The translations under genes were made by a program, and so were the position numbers. From the NCBI GenBank assembly GCA_020851465.1, contig JADZCR010000006.1, positions 62,001 to 126,000 of the forward strand: DNA of 64,000 nt. The letters are read 5' to 3'. Numbering within the stretch: the first letter of the stretch is position 1; each line of letters opens with the position of its first letter. A model generated the notes under the pieces. It searched no databases. It saw nothing but the letters and a program-made list of their open reading frames with translations, and was not told the origin of the DNA. Positions 7,255 through 15,916 of this stretch are shown piece by piece. The stretch comes from Phycisphaeraceae bacterium. GTDB taxonomy: Bacteria > Planctomycetota > Phycisphaerae > Phycisphaerales > Phycisphaeraceae.

Positions 7255-9411
7255 ATGACATTTCAATTCGGAATCGCCAGAAGTCTCTATAAGGCACATC
7301 GTCATCCACGGTTGCTCTGCGATGAAGCTGACCTTGAACGGATCAAAAAACAGGTCCGCACCGGTCAGGGCAAGAAGATTTATTCAGAGTTTCGCCGCAA
7401 AGTTCGGGTGATGGTCGAAGCGATTGAAGATCATCCCGATAAGTTGGCACCGCTGATCGGTCATCTGCAGATCCGTAAAGATCCCCGTGGCGTTCAGGTC
7501 GTGGGATCACTTCCAGATATAGCACTGGTTGGCATTCTTGAAAACGATCAACGCGCGATGCGAGCTATCCGACGGGTACTCGTAGGTATTCCTGATGCGG
7601 ATGCGGAGGGACCAAACGACAGCTATAGCCTGTCCTTTGCTAACTTCGGCACGATCGCCCCGGCTTACGATCTGGCGTACAACGCGATGACTCCCGACGA
7701 GCGGGCGATTTTCTGTCGTTGGGCGGTGGATCAGTCGGTCAGAGGCAGTCTCGAAAGAATCACAAAAAATAACTTTCTCCGTTCCTCTGCGCACAACCAA
7801 TGCATGGTCGGTCTTTTCAGTTCACTGCCGACACTGCTGGCGATCGAAGGTGATCCGGGAGTTCCCGATCTCAGTACGGAAAAGGCTGCGTTGCTTCAGT
7901 ATTTCGAGGCGTCGGTTTACGCATCGCTTGGGCCGGGCGGGTATCCCAATGAGGACATCGGCTATGGCACTGCGATGGTCTGTTACATGGCTCGCGTCGC
8001 CGAGGCAGTGCGTCGCGCGGGGCTTTTTGATGTTTACACGCAGTGTCCTCGCTACACGCGCTTTGGCCAGGCTTTGCTGCACTTCATCCAGCCGTGGGGT
8101 ACTTATACATCGAACACTGGCGATTACGGTGCGGACTTTGGCCCGCGCAGCATGGTGCTGCCACGACTGGCGACGGAGACGAATGACCCGACGATTTTAT
8201 GGCTGTCGAGCACATTGACGTATCCCATTGCCAGCGCGTGGGCCGGCAACATGAAGCGATATCGCGGAACTTTTCCTGAAGTGGAGTTGTCTCCGGGTAA
8301 TCGCGCGTGTGTAGATACGTATGCACTACTGACGCTTGATGACCTCAAAAAGCCGGTCCATCCATCGAAAGCTCGCAAGTCGATTCCGACGCAGTTCATG
8401 GACCCGCAGCGAGGGATCGTTACTTTCCGCAGCAGTTGGAAGAATGATGCAACCTTCGTCGTGTTCGACGGCTCACAGCGCAGCCCATCCTCAGCAGGAC
8501 ACGAACACGACAGCGGCGGACATTTCAGCATCTCCGCACTCGGTGAGTATTTTGCGATCGACACCGGTCGGTACAACATCGAACAGGATCAACACAATCT
8601 GGTGCTCATGGAGGGCAAGAGCGGCCAATCCACCGGCGGGGATTGGCGGATGAGCTACTACCACGCGGTGCTCACCGGATATCACCCCGGCAAGTTTGTG
8701 GACACCGCCTCGGTGGACAACTCGCACCAGAGCAACTGCTACTGGTCCTATCGCACGCTGGGGCTGGTCAAGGGCACGCATCCTTACGTCTGGATCGCGG
8801 ACGACGTCAATGCGGACCACTGCATGAAGGGGCCTCGTGAGTTCTGGTGGACGATGAACGTCAACCCGAACCACAAAATCAAGATCAACGGCGATTCTGC
8901 CACGGTCGTGGGTAATGACCATGGCAACATGCTCGATGTCCACTTCTCGCTGCCGTGTAGCGGTAATTACCCGACACCTCACAAGCTTTCATTGGAGCAG
9001 GATGTCAAGCTCGCCGGTTCTCAGAATTATCTCGGACCTGATGCGCTCGATCTTGCCCGGAAATATTCGAAGACCATCGGTAACCTGCAATATGGCCCCG
9101 TGTTCGCACGGCCGCGACTCATCGGTAAGGTTCACGGTTACAACGGCCGTTTCCTCTCGATCATGATTCCACGACGGAAGAGAGAAAAGCCTGCAAAAGT
9201 GGAGCAACTTCCGACATTAGACAACGCGCTGGCGGTACGCATCACCTTCAACGATGTTCAGGACACCCTGATCTGGGCGTATGAACACGGCCTGCTGGAA
9301 GCCGGCGATGTCAAAGCTCGCGGACAATGGATCGTGGTACGAAAGTCACGGCGCACCGGCCGGCTGATTGATGTCGCGATCGGTGGGAAGGATGGATATC
9401 TCCTCAAATAG
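7255..9411 (+). CDS. Heparinase II/III-like polysaccharide lyase
   Basis: A 718-residue protein with the two-part layout of chondroitin/alginate-type lyases. Residues about 20-350 are helical (alpha/alpha toroid; HNQCMVGLFSSLP, then GPGGYPNEDIGYGTAM). Residues about 390-640 are a beta-sandwich with the heparinase II/III signature region GHEHDSGGHFSISALGEYFAIDTGRYN, which resembles the metal- and substrate-binding part of the family. Such enzymes cleave uronic-acid-containing polysaccharides by beta-elimination. There is no evident signal peptide, so the site of action is uncertain. The start at ATG 7255 has GGAAG seven bases before it; a TTG nine codons earlier is less likely. Neighbours are also of carbohydrate type. 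The exact substrate cannot be read from the sequence. Confidence 0.75.
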   Translation: MTFQFGIARSLYKAHRHPRLLCDEADLERIKKQVRTGQGKKIYSEFRRKVRVMVEAIEDHPDKLAPLIGHLQIRKDPRGVQVVGSLPDIALVGILENDQRAMRAIRRVLVGIPDADAEGPNDSYSLSFANFGTIAPAYDLAYNAMTPDERAIFCRWAVDQSVRGSLERITKNNFLRSSAHNQCMVGLFSSLPTLLAIEGDPGVPDLSTEKAALLQYFEASVYASLGPGGYPNEDIGYGTAMVCYMARVAEAVRRAGLFDVYTQCPRYTRFGQALLHFIQPWGTYTSNTGDYGADFGPRSMVLPRLATETNDPTILWLSSTLTYPIASAWAGNMKRYRGTFPEVELSPGNRACVDTYALLTLDDLKKPVHPSKARKSIPTQFMDPQRGIVTFRSSWKNDATFVVFDGSQRSPSSAGHEHDSGGHFSISALGEYFAIDTGRYNIEQDQHNLVLMEGKSGQSTGGDWRMSYYHAVLTGYHPGKFVDTASVDNSHQSNCYWSYRTLGLVKGTHPYVWIADDVNADHCMKGPREFWWTMNVNPNHKIKINGDSATVVGNDHGNMLDVHFSLPCSGNYPTPHKLSLEQDVKLAGSQNYLGPDALDLARKYSKTIGNLQYGPVFARPRLIGKVHGYNGRFLSIMIPRRKREKPAKVEQLPTLDNALAVRITFNDVQDTLIWAYEHGLLEAGDVKARGQWIVVRKSRRTGRLIDVAIGGKDGYLLK

Positions 9412-9443
9412 AAGCAGGGGTACTGCTGCTGGATGATTGCTCG

Positions 9444-9471
9444 CATCCGAAGGGATGCAGCGTCATTTTTT
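9444..9471. terminator. Possible terminator between converging genes
   Basis: Hairpin GCATCC (9444-9449) / GGATGC (9454-9459) followed on the plus strand by a T-run ending near 9471. It overlaps the stop of the minus-strand gene. The stem is only six bases, so this is a weak call. Confidence 0.4.
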
Positions 9472-11457
9472 CATCAAGCCCTTCAGACAGCCTTCGAGGA
9501 CGATGACTTCTTTTGGTGACACGGCATAGACGGTTTCATCTTCCACCGCGATGAGGTGATCGTGACTCTGAAGAAGCAAGGCCACCACTTCCGGTTTTCG
9601 CATATCCCAAAGCTCGATGGCTTTTGTACGGTTGAGGACGAAATAACCCGGCACACCTGCCCAGTGCATGTAACCGAACCCCTCCGGCACTTGTCGCAGC
9701 TCCGAAGGCTTGGGTACTTCCCACGTCTTGAGATCCAGGACAAACCATCTTTGCCCACCTCCGAAAGACCCATTCAGCTGGCAAAGGAACTTTCCGCTTC
9801 CCATGGGACCGCGCACATGGACATATTCGGTTCCGGCCGGCGCTTCGACATGGCGCATGACCTTCAATGTCTCCGGATCGATCTGCGCGATCATGCATCG
9901 TTCCATGGTGGGCGGGCAGCTCTGGCAATCCGCGTGGCGCGTAGTGCCGGCAATGATCGATTTCGATGAACGGTCGTAGAACAGCGACACGATCTGCTGA
10001 TCGGGTAGAGGATTTTGTGAATAGGTGGCGATGCCTGTGCGGGTGTCATACCGAGTAAGCACGGAGCCGAGAGAGCCGTAGGTGACGCTGCACGAGTAAA
10101 AGATTCGTCGGCCGTCGTCCGTCTTGCCGACGGGTCGCATACCTTCGGGGGGATCAGCGACCACGCGAGGATTTTCCGGGAAGCGGGCCGGCTTGGCGGG
10201 GTCATATTCCATCAGCTCGCCGCCGGTGTAGGCACTCATGTAAACCTTCTTGCCTATTTTCCACGTCTGCAAGATCTCGCCGAATCCGGGCGCAGCCCGG
10301 CCGCAATCCACTCCTTTTTTCGTTTTGAGATTGACTTCCCAGAATCGCTGCGTGATGAAAGGCGTTCCCAGTACGCGGTCGCGGTCGATGCGTTGAATGC
10401 AGTCCGTGGTACCCCAGGAACAGGTGGGGAGCTGCTTGCATAGTTCGAGTGCGCCGGTGTGAGCATCGAATCTCTTGAACTCACCGTATAAGCCGACAAA
10501 AACGATCTTCCCTGACCGCGTCAGGTTGATATTGAAAGCCTGTGCGGCGCCGGGACGGCAAAGATTTTTCACCTCACCGGTGGTCATATCCCAGCGACCA
10601 ACGGATGTTTCTCCCGATTCAATCACCACACCCCATGCGATTTTTCCCTGACGTGCGAACCAGGACATCTCACGCATGGGCTTTGGGCCTGTCTGGTCGA
10701 ACGTATCGGTACGGCCGTCGTACCAACCGCAGCCATCTCTGGGGATGTAAGCTCGTCCCTGCTCGTCGGTGATGACACGATAGATGGTTCCGCCGGACAA
10801 GTCGTGGACATCGATCGATTCGGCGTATTTCCGAAGCGTCACTTTTTCGCTGACCGGATCCCACCGCGCCATGGTCTCGCCGGGACAGGCGAGCAGCAGC
10901 GTCCACGTCCCGTCTCCATTGGGAAAGCTGGTTCGGGCGTAGTGGTCGAGCGTATCGAGCTGATGGACCTTGATCGGTTTACGTTTGCGTATGTCGAAGG
11001 AGAAGCCGACCGTATGAGGCGGCGGGAAGGCGACCGCAAAGAGCTTGCCGTGATCGCGGTCAATAATCATGCCTTGAAAGTTGAGCGCAGCCGGCGCACC
11101 GGTTTCGTAAATCTCCGTTTTGCCGCTCTTGAGTGAAAGTCGTTCGACGCGAGAAAGGTTACCGCACAGCCAGAGAGTGTCAGCATCTTCCTGAGCCGCA
11201 CTGTAGAAACCACCTCGCGTCCAGTTTCCATTGGAAGGAAACCGGTACACCCTCGTGTCGCCGTCTTCATTGACCAGCACAGCAAGTGGGCCGACGTTGG
11301 CGTTCCACGTAGAGATCCAGAAGCGATCTTTGCCTTTTTCATCAGGCCCCAGCGAGATCAATGGGGTGTTGATGAAAGGGTCAGGAGAAGCTGGGATCGA
11401 TGCCCGGAGGACTTTGGAGCGGATGGTACGGGAACGCGGCGCGTTACGGGTTGACAT
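9463..11457 (-). CDS. Large beta-propeller protein of unknown function
   Basis: A 664-residue protein built from repeated four-strand blades with no recognised catalytic domain. Repeats show patterns such as RFWISTWNANVGPLAVLV, DTLWLCGNLSRVERL, GRAYIPRDGCGWYDGRTD and FYSCSVTYGSLGSVLTRYDTRTG. This fits a seven- or eight-bladed propeller like those of PQQ/WD40-type or streptogramin-lyase-like proteins. No signal peptide is apparent; the N-terminus is Arg/Ser-rich. The start at 11457 has AGGAG seven bases upstream. A Cys cluster (HADCQSCPPTMERC) near residue 535 could bind metal. It converges on the lyase gene, and planctomycete propellers of this kind often sit beside polysaccharide lyases, which suggests a role with oligosaccharides; that is context only. 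Confidence 0.6.
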   Translation of the reverse strand: MSTRNAPRSRTIRSKVLRASIPASPDPFINTPLISLGPDEKGKDRFWISTWNANVGPLAVLVNEDGDTRVYRFPSNGNWTRGGFYSAAQEDADTLWLCGNLSRVERLSLKSGKTEIYETGAPAALNFQGMIIDRDHGKLFAVAFPPPHTVGFSFDIRKRKPIKVHQLDTLDHYARTSFPNGDGTWTLLLACPGETMARWDPVSEKVTLRKYAESIDVHDLSGGTIYRVITDEQGRAYIPRDGCGWYDGRTDTFDQTGPKPMREMSWFARQGKIAWGVVIESGETSVGRWDMTTGEVKNLCRPGAAQAFNINLTRSGKIVFVGLYGEFKRFDAHTGALELCKQLPTCSWGTTDCIQRIDRDRVLGTPFITQRFWEVNLKTKKGVDCGRAAPGFGEILQTWKIGKKVYMSAYTGGELMEYDPAKPARFPENPRVVADPPEGMRPVGKTDDGRRIFYSCSVTYGSLGSVLTRYDTRTGIATYSQNPLPDQQIVSLFYDRSSKSIIAGTTRHADCQSCPPTMERCMIAQIDPETLKVMRHVEAPAGTEYVHVRGPMGSGKFLCQLNGSFGGGQRWFVLDLKTWEVPKPSELRQVPEGFGYMHWAGVPGYFVLNRTKAIELWDMRKPEVVALLLQSHDHLIAVEDETVYAVSPKEVIVLEGCLKGLMKK

Positions 11458-11508
11458 GGCGTACTCCTGAAGGAATTTCGTGGCTAGCAGAGTGGAAATT
11501 ATTTATGA

Positions 11509-12924
11509 CTAGGGTGATGGAGCGGTCGCGGGGGTTGTTGTCGGCTGAGTCGCGGGTGTGATGGGATCGACACCCAGCAATCCAGCCGCACGTTGAAGCT
11601 CAAGGAAATCAACCTTGCGTGTGAATAACTCACTGGTCAATAGAAGTTGGGCATTGAGCAACTGATCCTGTGCAACGAGTCGTTCGAGGTTTGTCGCACG
11701 ACCGACTCGAACCAGATCCGCAGCCTGGTCAAAAGCCTCCTGCGCGGTATCCACCTGGACGCGCAGCTCTTTTAAGCGATGCTCACTGGTGATCAGGTTT
11801 TGGTAGGCGATTTCGATGTCCTGCTTCACCTGCCGCCGGGTCAGTGATTCTTCGAATTTCGCTTGTCGAAAAGCGGACCACGCAGCACGAACTTCCTGAT
11901 GAATCCGTCCTGCGGTGAAGACGGGAACGTTGGCTTCGATGAGTGCGGTATAGAGGCTCGCAGATGGCACGCTCTCGCGATAAACAAAGTAGTCGAGATT
12001 CAGAGAAACGGACGGGTAATGCTGCGCCATGGCGGAGTCGACCCCATATCGCTGCGCCCTCACTTTAGCGTTAACCGCGGCAAGGTCCTGCCGCAAGCGG
12101 TAGGCGGCTTGCAGGAACTCCGCCTCCGTCGGCAGATCAGCAGAAACGTCGAAGTCATCTACGAGCGGGCCAGTCACCTGAGGCGTTCCAACGAGAAACG
12201 CGAGTACCGATCTGGCGTTGGTGACGTCGCCTCGCGCCTGGGCAACCTGTACGCGCGTGTCGGCAGCTTGAGCCTGAGCTTGAGAGAGTTCGAGCGGCCG
12301 GCCAGTACCCACTTCGAGCAGTGCCCGAACATCGGCTACTCGTTCTTCCTGCACAGCCAGCGAGTTTGCCAGAACCTCAACCTGTCGTTCTGAACGAAGA
12401 ACCTGATAAAACGCCTGCGCTACGTCGATCAAAAGAGTTGCCTTGGCATCGAGCAGAATGGCACGACGTTGCTCAATCGTAAAATCTGCGGCGCGAACGT
12501 CCTGAAGATTCTGCACAGGATTGAAGTTCACATAGCCGCTCCCGACTACCGCATCCGTCGTTGTGCGTTTTGAACTGCTTGTCCCGCCGGAGACGGGATC
12601 ACGCATCACGGTCGTCGGGCCGAAACTCACCGTCGGCATGAAGTCTGCGAGCAGACGTTTCTTGGCGATGATCGCTTGAAGATAATTTTCACCTTCGATG
12701 TTCAGCCGCTCGTTGTCCTGATTAGCCAGCAGCATCACACGTGTAAGCGAAACAGGTTCGCCCTGTGCGAGACGAATCACGTTTCCCTTGACATCGGCTT
12801 CAAGCACACGGCGATAGGTTGCGATTTCTTTCTCTTGATCCACCTTGCAGCCGTGCATCACGCTTGTCACGAACATGAAGCCAATCACGAACACAGAAAC
12901 TTTCAACAGATGGAGAAGGTTCAT
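11509..12924 (-). CDS. TolC-family outer-membrane efflux lipoprotein
   Basis: A 471-residue outer-membrane factor. The N-terminus is a lipoprotein signal peptide with lipobox SVMHGC (residues about 22-27), then two long helical repeats typical of TolC/OprM (for example AQAQAADTRVQVAQARGDV and the later QDIEIAYQNLITSEHRLKEL), each with strands for the beta-barrel. The C-terminus is a Thr/Pro-rich tail. The open frame starts 31 codons upstream, but the signal peptide marks 12924 as the start. It is divergent from the membrane-fusion-protein gene at 13113, with a shared upstream region of about 190 bases. No inner-membrane pump gene is present here. Confidence 0.9.
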   Translation of the reverse strand: MNLLHLLKVSVFVIGFMFVTSVMHGCKVDQEKEIATYRRVLEADVKGNVIRLAQGEPVSLTRVMLLANQDNERLNIEGENYLQAIIAKKRLLADFMPTVSFGPTTVMRDPVSGGTSSSKRTTTDAVVGSGYVNFNPVQNLQDVRAADFTIEQRRAILLDAKATLLIDVAQAFYQVLRSERQVEVLANSLAVQEERVADVRALLEVGTGRPLELSQAQAQAADTRVQVAQARGDVTNARSVLAFLVGTPQVTGPLVDDFDVSADLPTEAEFLQAAYRLRQDLAAVNAKVRAQRYGVDSAMAQHYPSVSLNLDYFVYRESVPSASLYTALIEANVPVFTAGRIHQEVRAAWSAFRQAKFEESLTRRQVKQDIEIAYQNLITSEHRLKELRVQVDTAQEAFDQAADLVRVGRATNLERLVAQDQLLNAQLLLTSELFTRKVDFLELQRAAGLLGVDPITPATQPTTTPATAPSP

Positions 12925-13112
12925 CGCGATTGGCCTACCCCATGGGAGGGTGGAGTATCGTAGTAAATGGATGATTCGTCCGGGGTAGGGTACTGAATTT
13001 AAGTTCAACGGAGCCATTGGTTTTGCATTGCTGCAATGTCCTATGGTTGAACCCGTTATTCTAGGGCCTCTACTGTGTTTGTATCGTGAGACGAAGCTAA
13101 GATCAGCAACCC

Positions 13113-14453
13113 ATGCTCCCCGATATGAAATTATCCGTATTGACCTGTGCGCTGTGGTTTATCGCGGCGGCTTTGCTGTCCATCGTGACGGGAGGATGTG
13201 AGAAGAAGGACAGCGCCAGCCGGCCGGGTATCGATTCCCGTGCCCCGGTGCCCGTCGTGCTGCGACAGGTGCGTGTGCAGGGAGTGCAACGTCAAATCGA
13301 GGTGGTAGGCACTCTCTATGGCGATGAGGACACCACCGTATCCGCCAAAGTTCCCGGTAAGATTGTCGAGTTGACCTGCGATATGGGTGATCGCGTCAAG
13401 TCAGGGGAAAAGCTGGCGCAGATTGAAACGACCGATTACGAGCTGGCGGTCACGCAGCGACAACTCGCAGTGCGCGAATCGCTGGCCAAGGTTGGTTTAA
13501 CCCAACTGCCTGCGGATTCATTCGATCCAGCCTCTGTCCCGACTGTTCTGCGCGCCAAGGTACAGGCAGAAAACGCGGAGGCGAAGTTCAACCGTGGCAA
13601 GATGCTGTTCGAGCAGTCGTCGCCACGCATCAGCCAACAGGAGTTCGACGATCTGCGCACCGCGCTGGAAGTCGCCCAACGTGATTATGACGTGGCGGTA
13701 CTTACCGCCAGGGCCGTGGTGGAAGAGGCTCGGGCGCGGCAGGGTGATCTGCTTGTCGCGCAGCAACGTCTCCGTGATGCGTCCATTACCGCGCCTTCAT
13801 CCGTCAGCAACGAAACGCAGCGATCCTACACCGTTGCTGCCCGTATGTTTTCGGTCGGCGAGTATGTCAAGGAAGGGGACCGTCTCTATCGTCTGGTGGA
13901 TGACAGTATCGTCAAACTCCGCGCCGCCGTCCCCGAACGCTTCGCAGATCAGATCAAAGTCAGCCAGAAGGTAACAATCCAGGTTGAGTCAGCCTCCAGG
14001 CAAGGCGTTGGTCAGATTGCCCGCATCAATTCGCAGATTGATCCTGCTAGTCGGACTTTCGAGATCGAAGTTGTTGTGCCCAATTCGGATCGTGTCTTTA
14101 AGCCCGGCGCGTTTGTACGAGCGTTTATCCAGACCCACATCGACAAAGACGTGGTCTTTGTACCCAGAGAGGCGGTCCTCAGCTTTGCGGGTGTGAGTAA
14201 AGTTTTCCTTGTCGCCGACGGCAAAGCCAGGGAAGTCCGTGTGGATTTGGGTGGTATTGAGGGCGATTGGGTCGAGATCGTCAAGGGGTTGAAAGCGGGG
14301 GAGTCCGTGGTCGTAGAAGGCACAAACAAGCTGGCTACGGGTGTGCCGGTTGAAGTGAAGATGGAAGCTACTCAGCGTCCCGTGGCTCCCTCCTTGCCGG
14401 ATGCTGCCAGTGAGGGCAGCGCACGCGCAGTCACCCGGAAAAACGGCACATGA
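13113..14453 (+). CDS. RND-type efflux adaptor (membrane fusion lipoprotein)
   Basis: A 446-residue periplasmic adaptor of the HlyD/AcrA family. It has a lipoprotein signal peptide with the lipobox-like VTGGC near residue 29, a barrel-sandwich (lipoyl) half GKIVELTCDMGDRVKSGEKLAQIET at residues about 88-112 (in shorter blocks here), a helical hairpin at about 115-220, then the second lipoyl half and beta-barrel (KLRAAVPERFADQIK) and the C-terminal membrane-proximal domain. The start is ATG 13113 or ATG 13125 (MKLSVL); neither has a clear ribosome site. It links a TolC protein (divergent gene at 12924) to an inner-membrane pump that is not encoded in this window. Export substrate unknown. Confidence 0.9.
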   Translation: MLPDMKLSVLTCALWFIAAALLSIVTGGCEKKDSASRPGIDSRAPVPVVLRQVRVQGVQRQIEVVGTLYGDEDTTVSAKVPGKIVELTCDMGDRVKSGEKLAQIETTDYELAVTQRQLAVRESLAKVGLTQLPADSFDPASVPTVLRAKVQAENAEAKFNRGKMLFEQSSPRISQQEFDDLRTALEVAQRDYDVAVLTARAVVEEARARQGDLLVAQQRLRDASITAPSSVSNETQRSYTVAARMFSVGEYVKEGDRLYRLVDDSIVKLRAAVPERFADQIKVSQKVTIQVESASRQGVGQIARINSQIDPASRTFEIEVVVPNSDRVFKPGAFVRAFIQTHIDKDVVFVPREAVLSFAGVSKVFLVADGKAREVRVDLGGIEGDWVEIVKGLKAGESVVVEGTNKLATGVPVEVKMEATQRPVAPSLPDAASEGSARAVTRKNGT

Positions 14454-14489
14454 GAAACGGACGGCAAACGCAGCGTCATGCGTGTTGTT

Positions 14490-15797
14490 TTAATTGGTGA
14501 GTATTTTGCGGATCGCATCTTTAATCAGACCCTCGCAACCGCGATCGACTTCTGTCCATGCGGGGTCAACCTCGTAGCCGCCTTGGTCAAACATTTTGTC
14601 GGTCCCGACATAGTTGAGGAAGCTGTCACCGTAAGCACTCACTGCAATCTTTCTGACTCCGGGATCGGGAGTAAGGGATTTGGCGAAAAACTGATAGTCG
14701 ATGACCAACTCCGAGGGGAGAAAAAGCACGTCGTACGGGCCGAGTGTGAGCCGTGACAGGCGGAAGGGATAGCTGGTGATTCGATTGCGGAGCTTGTGCG
14801 CTTTGAGTCCCGCGAGGTACTTGAAATTCGTAAGAGCTGCGGGATCGTTCAGCACACGTTCATAGTGGGTGAGATCGTTTGACTCGCTGCGCAGCGGCAT
14901 GGGGAATGTTGCGTCACGCCACGCCATCTTGATGGGTACGGAATGTGAAACCTGTCTTTGAAAAGCAGCCTGCATCGCGTCGAACAAACGCACGCCAAAG
15001 GCGAGTCGGTCACGGCTTGGATGTGTCGTCGTATATTTCCCCGCGGTGACGTCGCCCGCACAACCGGTGAAATAGATCGGGAACACTCCGGGATTGGATT
15101 TTTCGAATAGCTCAAGACACACACCCACCGTATCACCTGATACCAGCCTGCGCCCGTCTGAGACTTGCGGGTGACTCGCGTAAAAACTCCAACACGCGAA
15201 GGCCTTGCCCGCCGGGTTATGAAAGGCAATCTGATCCAGCATCGGATCGATCCTGCCTTCAGGCGCAGTCTTGATCTTCGGATCCTGACATTTGCTGAAG
15301 CGGATATGGCAGCGATTGTTCTCGTCAATAATTCTACGGCTGCTGGCAAACTGAATCACGCTTTCGCTGGCGAAAGAAATACTCCCAACCGTCGTACCAG
15401 GCGACGCCATCGCAGCGCGAACAGCCAGACGAGCTTTTCCAAGGATCGACCAAAAGTATTCTTCATCATGGACGGCCGGCTGGTAGAGATGGTGGACTTC
15501 CTCATAGATCAGCGGCGCATCATGAGTGTGAACGCTATGGACGGTCACGTGGCTCGTCGGTACATCCGCTGCTTCAGCGAGTGTCTCGATCAGACGCTGG
15601 TGTGATCGCCCGCAGAGATAACAAAACTCGACAGCCGCGATAACGACCCGCGATCCGCCGGTGTCCAGAATCATGCCGCGTAATGACAGTGTCTGCTCGA
15701 TACCAAGTGACGGTAATGTGTGCAGACCGCCGCAGAGATACCCTCCCACGGGAGGCGTGACATCGACAAGAAAAGTCCTTGCGGTGAGTGGAGACAT
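14490..15797 (-). CDS. Neutral/alkaline ceramidase-like hydrolase
   Basis: A 435-residue protein resembling the N-terminal catalytic domain of neutral/alkaline non-lysosomal ceramidases, a zinc amidase family with many members in Planctomycetes. Seen motifs are the putative zinc ligands HTHDAP at residues 90-95, a second histidine site in YASHPQVSDG, and TGCAGDVTAGKY, which matches the conserved GDVxP-like segment near the catalytic Ser of ceramidases (here Thr follows). No signal peptide is visible, and the C-terminal immunoglobulin-like domain of true ceramidases is absent. AAGGA ten bases before the ATG supports the start. In this setting it could deacylate or hydrolyse a carbohydrate- or lipid-linked amide; a true ceramide substrate is not established. 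Confidence 0.7.
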   Translation of the reverse strand: MSPLTARTFLVDVTPPVGGYLCGGLHTLPSLGIEQTLSLRGMILDTGGSRVVIAAVEFCYLCGRSHQRLIETLAEAADVPTSHVTVHSVHTHDAPLIYEEVHHLYQPAVHDEEYFWSILGKARLAVRAAMASPGTTVGSISFASESVIQFASSRRIIDENNRCHIRFSKCQDPKIKTAPEGRIDPMLDQIAFHNPAGKAFACWSFYASHPQVSDGRRLVSGDTVGVCLELFEKSNPGVFPIYFTGCAGDVTAGKYTTTHPSRDRLAFGVRLFDAMQAAFQRQVSHSVPIKMAWRDATFPMPLRSESNDLTHYERVLNDPAALTNFKYLAGLKAHKLRNRITSYPFRLSRLTLGPYDVLFLPSELVIDYQFFAKSLTPDPGVRKIAVSAYGDSFLNYVGTDKMFDQGGYEVDPAWTEVDRGCEGLIKDAIRKILTN

Positions 15798-15916
15798 TCT
15801 GCAAAATCCTTCTGGGGGGACACATTTCTACGGTACTGCCTGAGATAGAGATGGCCGGACACCATCAAATTAGAATGAAGTATCGTCTTTGTACCGCAGT
15901 CTAGTCGAGAGGTTTC

